The notes beneath the pieces were generated by a model that searched no databases, had not been told where the DNA came from, and was given only the letters and a program-made list of their open reading frames with translations. Below, piece by piece: positions 60,204-64,000 of a DNA stretch of 64,000 nucleotides; the first letter of the stretch is position 1; every line of letters begins with the position of its first letter. Both the position numbers and the translations under genes were made by a program. The DNA is from Piscicola geometra (taxonomy: Eukaryota; Annelida; Clitellata; Hirudinida; Piscicolidae). The stretch is from positions 7,487,757 through 7,551,756 of the forward strand of contig OX030957.1 in assembly GCA_943735955.1 (NCBI GenBank), read 5' to 3'.

Positions 60204-61176
60204 ATGCTGTGGCAGTTAACTCGGAATAGTTCACACCAGTTCTTACTGTTTTTAGATTTAATTTAATTGTATTAATTGCTTGACCATTTATTTTTGGGTT
60301 TTAATATTTCTATGATGCTCAAGAATTAAATCAAACTCTTTTACTCTAAAATACTTCTGTTGTTTAGAGCAATGTGGAAATTTATTTTTTCCCAAGATAC
60401 TGATAATGACAGAGATTTACACGCGAGCATGCAACGATGCTTGGAACACTTCCACATTCTGGAGTTTCCCGTTTATTTAGATCTTCCTACAAATAAATAC
60501 CAAATATGACATTTTGAACGGAAATAAAATTGGGAACTTAATTTTTTTATGACTTTTTGCATTGTCTCATTTATATAATTTCAATTCCATCATCTATTCA
60601 TAAACTCGAGTTTCTTAAAGAAAAAATTATAAACCTTTGACGATCAAAATAAATAAAAAAAGGCATTTCAAATGTTAAATTCCAACAATTATTTTTACGA
60701 AAATAAATGCAAATGTTTTGAATAACAAGTTTTCTTTACTGCTTAGAATTTTCTTTAATTGTTAAAATATTATTTTCTGGAAACCCTGTACAAGAAAGAA
60801 GCTGATATTGTGAAACTTATAATTAGAAATGGTAATGAAAGATGTTTCAAGTTACCTCATTATTTTGGGCATGAATGCAAGAACGCCTTTAACATTTAGA
60901 CAAATTACATGCGTGATAAATCATTACAAATTTTCAAGCAAACAAATCTATCTGCAAACCTTGTGTTTCGAAACAACGGGAAACATTAACATTTTGCAAT
61001 TTACCTATTTGACAGTTTCTTCATTTTATATTGAAGAGGGCTGGATTCAGTTTTATCTGATGATTTGTGTCATGCAAATTGGGACGTCTGTAATTAATTA
61101 TTTTTTTTCGTGCAGATATTAAATGATTCATTTGGTAACATACGTCGAAACCTGTAGCCAGAATAGTTAGTTATTT

Positions 61177-61382
61177 GGCGAGCGGGTTGGCTTAGATGGT
61201 AAGTCGTTAGACCTGTACTTAAAGGTCGCCAGTTTCGAATCCCTGTTCAGCCAACCGTGAGCTATCATATACCTAGTGTATATGATGCGGTGTTTCACGA
61301 CTTATCTCGTGTGAGTGGCGCTTCAGTTGCGTGCCCGGGCGCTATATAAAACTGACCTTTATTTTATTTATTTATTTATAAA
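61177..61382 (+). mobile_element. tRNA-derived SINE with (ATTT)n tail
   Basis: The tRNA-like head has A box TGGCTTAGATGGTAAG and B box AGTTTCGAATCCC at tRNA spacing. The body follows, and the 3' end reads GGGCGCTATATAAAACTGACC before an (ATTT)n tail. The acceptor stem does not pair, so it is a SINE rather than a tRNA gene. The 3' block resembles the one at 24130-24205. Confidence 0.75.
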
Positions 61383-62031
61383 GATAAACCCCCCAATACC
61401 TAAAAGTGGTAGAAGGTCCGCTCCCCAGAACCCTCCAAGATCACCCCCTATGGTTAAAGGAACTTTACTTAACTTAAGACGGTATTCTTCAATAAAGATT
61501 GTCTTGATACATACTTCCAAAAGGCTTTTAAATAGGGGTTTATTGTTAAAATATTATATAACTTATACATTCCATTGATAATCTTATTTTAAAAAAGTTG
61601 ATATTAAGGTTGTCTATTAATAAACTTTTCGAATGACATTTTTCAAAGAAATATTTCAAGGTAAAATTTCTGTGTTATTATTTTCAAAAATGTATTTTAC
61701 AATGAGTTTACGGCTCGTCTTTCATGCAGAGCAAGACAGAATGTTTCAAATGACTGTTTTTTATGTATCACGAAATAAGACATGTTTCGATTATTATTAT
61801 TATTCAATCATTGGTTTCAAATTACTTTTGATTTATGAAGTTACTCAATTATTAACAAGTTTGCATATATTAATGTACTAATAAGTTATTATAGGAGTTT
61901 ATATGTTCCGACCGTTTGAGAAATTGCTCCCGTTGAGGAATGCACAAGCGAAATTTAGTTATTTTCAGCATTTTTTTTCTAATCTATAATTCTATAAAGA
62001 TGAATTGGCAAAAACCTATTTTAACTTCTAT

Positions 62032-62150
62032 CTTCTCCCTAACCCTCATCATCTCCCTAACCCTTATCCTCTCCCTAACCCTTATCCTCTTCCTAACCTT
62101 CATCCTCTCCCTAACCCTTATCCTCTCCCTATCCCTTATCCTCACCCTTT
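62032..62150. repeat. 18-bp array rich in CCCTAACCCT
   Basis: About six copies of CTCTCCCTAACCCTTATC with variants. It contains telomere-like CCCTAACCC units (complement of TTAGGG) but the period is 18 bp, not 6. Confidence 0.85.
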
Positions 62151-63739
62151 CAATTAAAAGATGAATAAAAATATATATCAATATGAATGTCAAGTCTATC
62201 ACAAATTATAATAATTCTTATTTGTGTTTAAATTTACCATTGGTTATAATTATTAATGAGAATCTAGGGTTATAGTTTGGAGAAAAATTCTAAAACTAGT
62301 TATATTTCACATGTGCATTCTTAAACAGGTCGAAATATATATAGCACGTAAATGCCATTGATAAGTGCTAATAACATGGAAATAACACTTGCGAGAATTA
62401 CTATTGCCATGATAGCAACACCCCAAGGACTTCCTCTTCAGTAGTCTTATCTTAAACCTTCCAGTCGAGCGAATTACAAAACATTTGGTGTAAATTATGC
62501 TTGTAGTAAAGGCGAATAGAAGTCAACGAAAGGTGAATTCGTGAAAAACTCGATAATTTTTTTGTAAAATTTAATTTATAAAAATAAAAGATGGTTAGCA
62601 CAATCTAAAGATGTAACACAAGTCAAGTTGGCTCAATTAAATGAAGATATATCAAAGTGTGTAGTCGTATCTAAATAATGAGGAAAGATAGAAGCTTTAA
62701 AAAGCTTTTCTTTCGAAGGGGGTTAATTAAAAAGCGTTCCAAAAGTATTCATATCGTAGTTTTTGAGACTCAAGGTTTCCTTCTAAATAAAATGATGAAA
62801 AATAAAAAATACTAAAAAAAGTTTTTTTTTCTTTAGAGGCTGAACCCTTTGAGAAAGAAGGATTTGAAGCAACTGAAAAATAGTTTTTATTTCATGTAAT
62901 TATTGAGTAAGAAGGATTTGAACAAAATAAAAAATAGTTTTTGTTACATGTAATTATTGTTGACTGGAAGCATGGACAAATACATCTTGTTTTTCGATCC
63001 CGACATGCAATACAATTAATTTATTCATGGACTTGAAAATGTTATTGAAACAATTTTACAAAAAAGCTTTAAGTATGTTTGATATTTCATGAAGGTTTGT
63101 TATTGGATACTTTATACTTTAAAAAAGAATCATAGAAGAAGGATAAAAACAATATATAAAAAATATAAATAATCAAATGTAAATGATAATTTCATGAAAT
63201 ATGAGATTTTCAATAAATAGAAGTTATATTTTTAAGGAATTAAAACTTCGAATATTCATATGAAGCCCAAGAAAACAATTAAAATACCCTTGGAAAAAGT
63301 TGGATTATATACATAAAAAATATAATCTCGAAAAGAACAATAATCCAGTTTTTATGAACTTGACTTTGCAAAAATAGTTTCATCTCGAATATAAGTTAGA
63401 AACAGGCTTAGTTTTTATATAAAGTTATGAAGCATTTTTTATTTTAAAAATCTGAAAAAGTTTTTTTTACGATGAATAAAGCGTTCATAATGACTGTAAA
63501 TGACTATATTCAAGTTTAAAGTTCAAATATTTGTAACCAGGAATTTATAAAAATAAAAAAATTCTAAAAATGTGCACGTTATTATTAACAAGCAAGTAAC
63601 TTTTCAACAAACAGTAATTTGTCAGTGCCTCTAAGTTATGCAAAAATCTACATAAACTGCACTTAATCATTCATTCAACTTTTTCAGACATCCATTAATT
63701 CTCGTGCATTCATTCTTTCACTTGACGTTCCATAGCCAC

Positions 63740-64000
63740 TCAGCAAACGTACTTTTTGTCTCTGAACTCCTGCCATATATCTTCGTTGACGACGTCGTCA
63801 TAGCTGGGCGCTTCTTCAGCGAATTCAAAAAACTCCTCCCACAACTGCTCAGGGTCCACTTCGAAGAATTGAGAATGCTTGGCCACCATTCTGAGCATCT
63901 CCAGGTTGTCGACCAGACACTCGTACTCGTTCAACTCGATCAAGACCCACTCCTCGTTCGGCGTGAGGAAGCCTCGTTTGCGGTGGTGCTCCAGGATGAG
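63740..64000 (-). CDS. 3' part of an unrecognised gene, cut by window end
   Basis: An open frame of 87 codons enters at the right edge and ends at a TGA (63740-63742). The peptide is acidic with regular codon use (EHHRKRGFLTPNEEWVLIE, then EVDPEQLWEEFFEFAEE, ending DKKYVC). GC content is well above the flanking AT-rich DNA, which supports real coding sequence. I do not recognise the family. A GTACGT donor-like site just before the stop means the true exon could end at about 63751 and continue to other exons in the window. Confidence 0.65.
   Translation of the reverse strand, partial: LILEHHRKRGFLTPNEEWVLIELNEYECLVDNLEMLRMVAKHSQFFEVDPEQLWEEFFEFAEEAPSYDDVVNEDIWQEFRDKKYVC

Larger units (their letters stand above)
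60204..63739. other. 3.5-kb intergenic region
   Basis: AT-rich, with the cathepsin B 3' UTR, a SINE (61177-61382) and a CCCTAACCCT-rich array (62032-62150). No gene is recognised on either strand; a plus-strand frame at 60829-61122 has no family features. Confidence 0.6.

Noticed and set aside
61187..61255. Functional tRNA gene
   Set aside because: A and B boxes are present but the acceptor stem does not pair, and a SINE body with tail follows. The heads at 2028, 4962 and 7511 were rejected for the same reason.

Overview
The window is a gene-dense stretch of an AT-rich, intron-rich animal nuclear genome. Every recognisable gene is split by short GT-AG introns, there is a canonical major-spliceosome U2 snRNA gene, and the gene set is metazoan: a DEG/ENaC channel, chondroitin polymerising factor, a multi-vWA/EGF secreted protein, cathepsin B and DPY19. 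tRNA-derived SINEs, decayed non-LTR retrotransposon ends and many simple repeats suggest an invertebrate, perhaps a lophotrochozoan such as an annelid or leech. That placement is inference; no sequence feature here proves it. Exon models were built by hand from splice consensus, reading-phase agreement and remembered family motifs, so boundaries are good to about 1-3 bases where phases agree.

Layout. 2.3-3.5 kb, minus: exosome subunit RRP41 (EXOSC4). 3.5-13.5 kb: a gene desert with tRNA-related SINEs, an 856-bp terminal-inverted-repeat element nested in one of them, and a decayed retrotransposon fragment. 13.5-20.4 kb, plus: a 13-exon gene for a secreted protein of about 1,592 aa with seven vWA domains, three EGF domains and a Thr-rich linker. 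21.6-29.2 kb, minus: chondroitin polymerising factor (CHPF) in six exons. 32.0-37.7 kb, minus: mitochondrial carrier SLC25A39/40 in eight exons, one of them flanked by an inverted pair of retrotransposon 3' ends. 39.1-44.6 kb, plus: a DEG/ENaC channel subunit in about 16 exons. 45.3-46.6 kb, minus: an unrecognised 114-aa single-pass membrane protein. 47.5-49.6 kb, minus: an FBXO30/FBXO40-type F-box protein. 50.4-50.6 kb, minus: U2 snRNA. 50.8-56.8 kb, plus: a DPY19-type C-mannosyltransferase, with the N-terminus and one internal segment not found. 57.4-60.2 kb, plus: cathepsin B. 63.7-64.0 kb, minus: the 3' part of an unrecognised gene cut by the window edge.

The genes do not form an operon or pathway. 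Orientation is mixed, spacing is 0.5-3 kb in the right half, and the products act in the nucleus, mitochondrion, Golgi/ER, lysosome and cell surface. The most notable structures are the phase-1 domain-shuffled vWA/EGF gene with alternating intact and degenerate MIDAS sites, the inverted repeats around one SLC25A39/40 exon, the nested SINE/TIR insertion, and simple repeats placed directly at splice sites.
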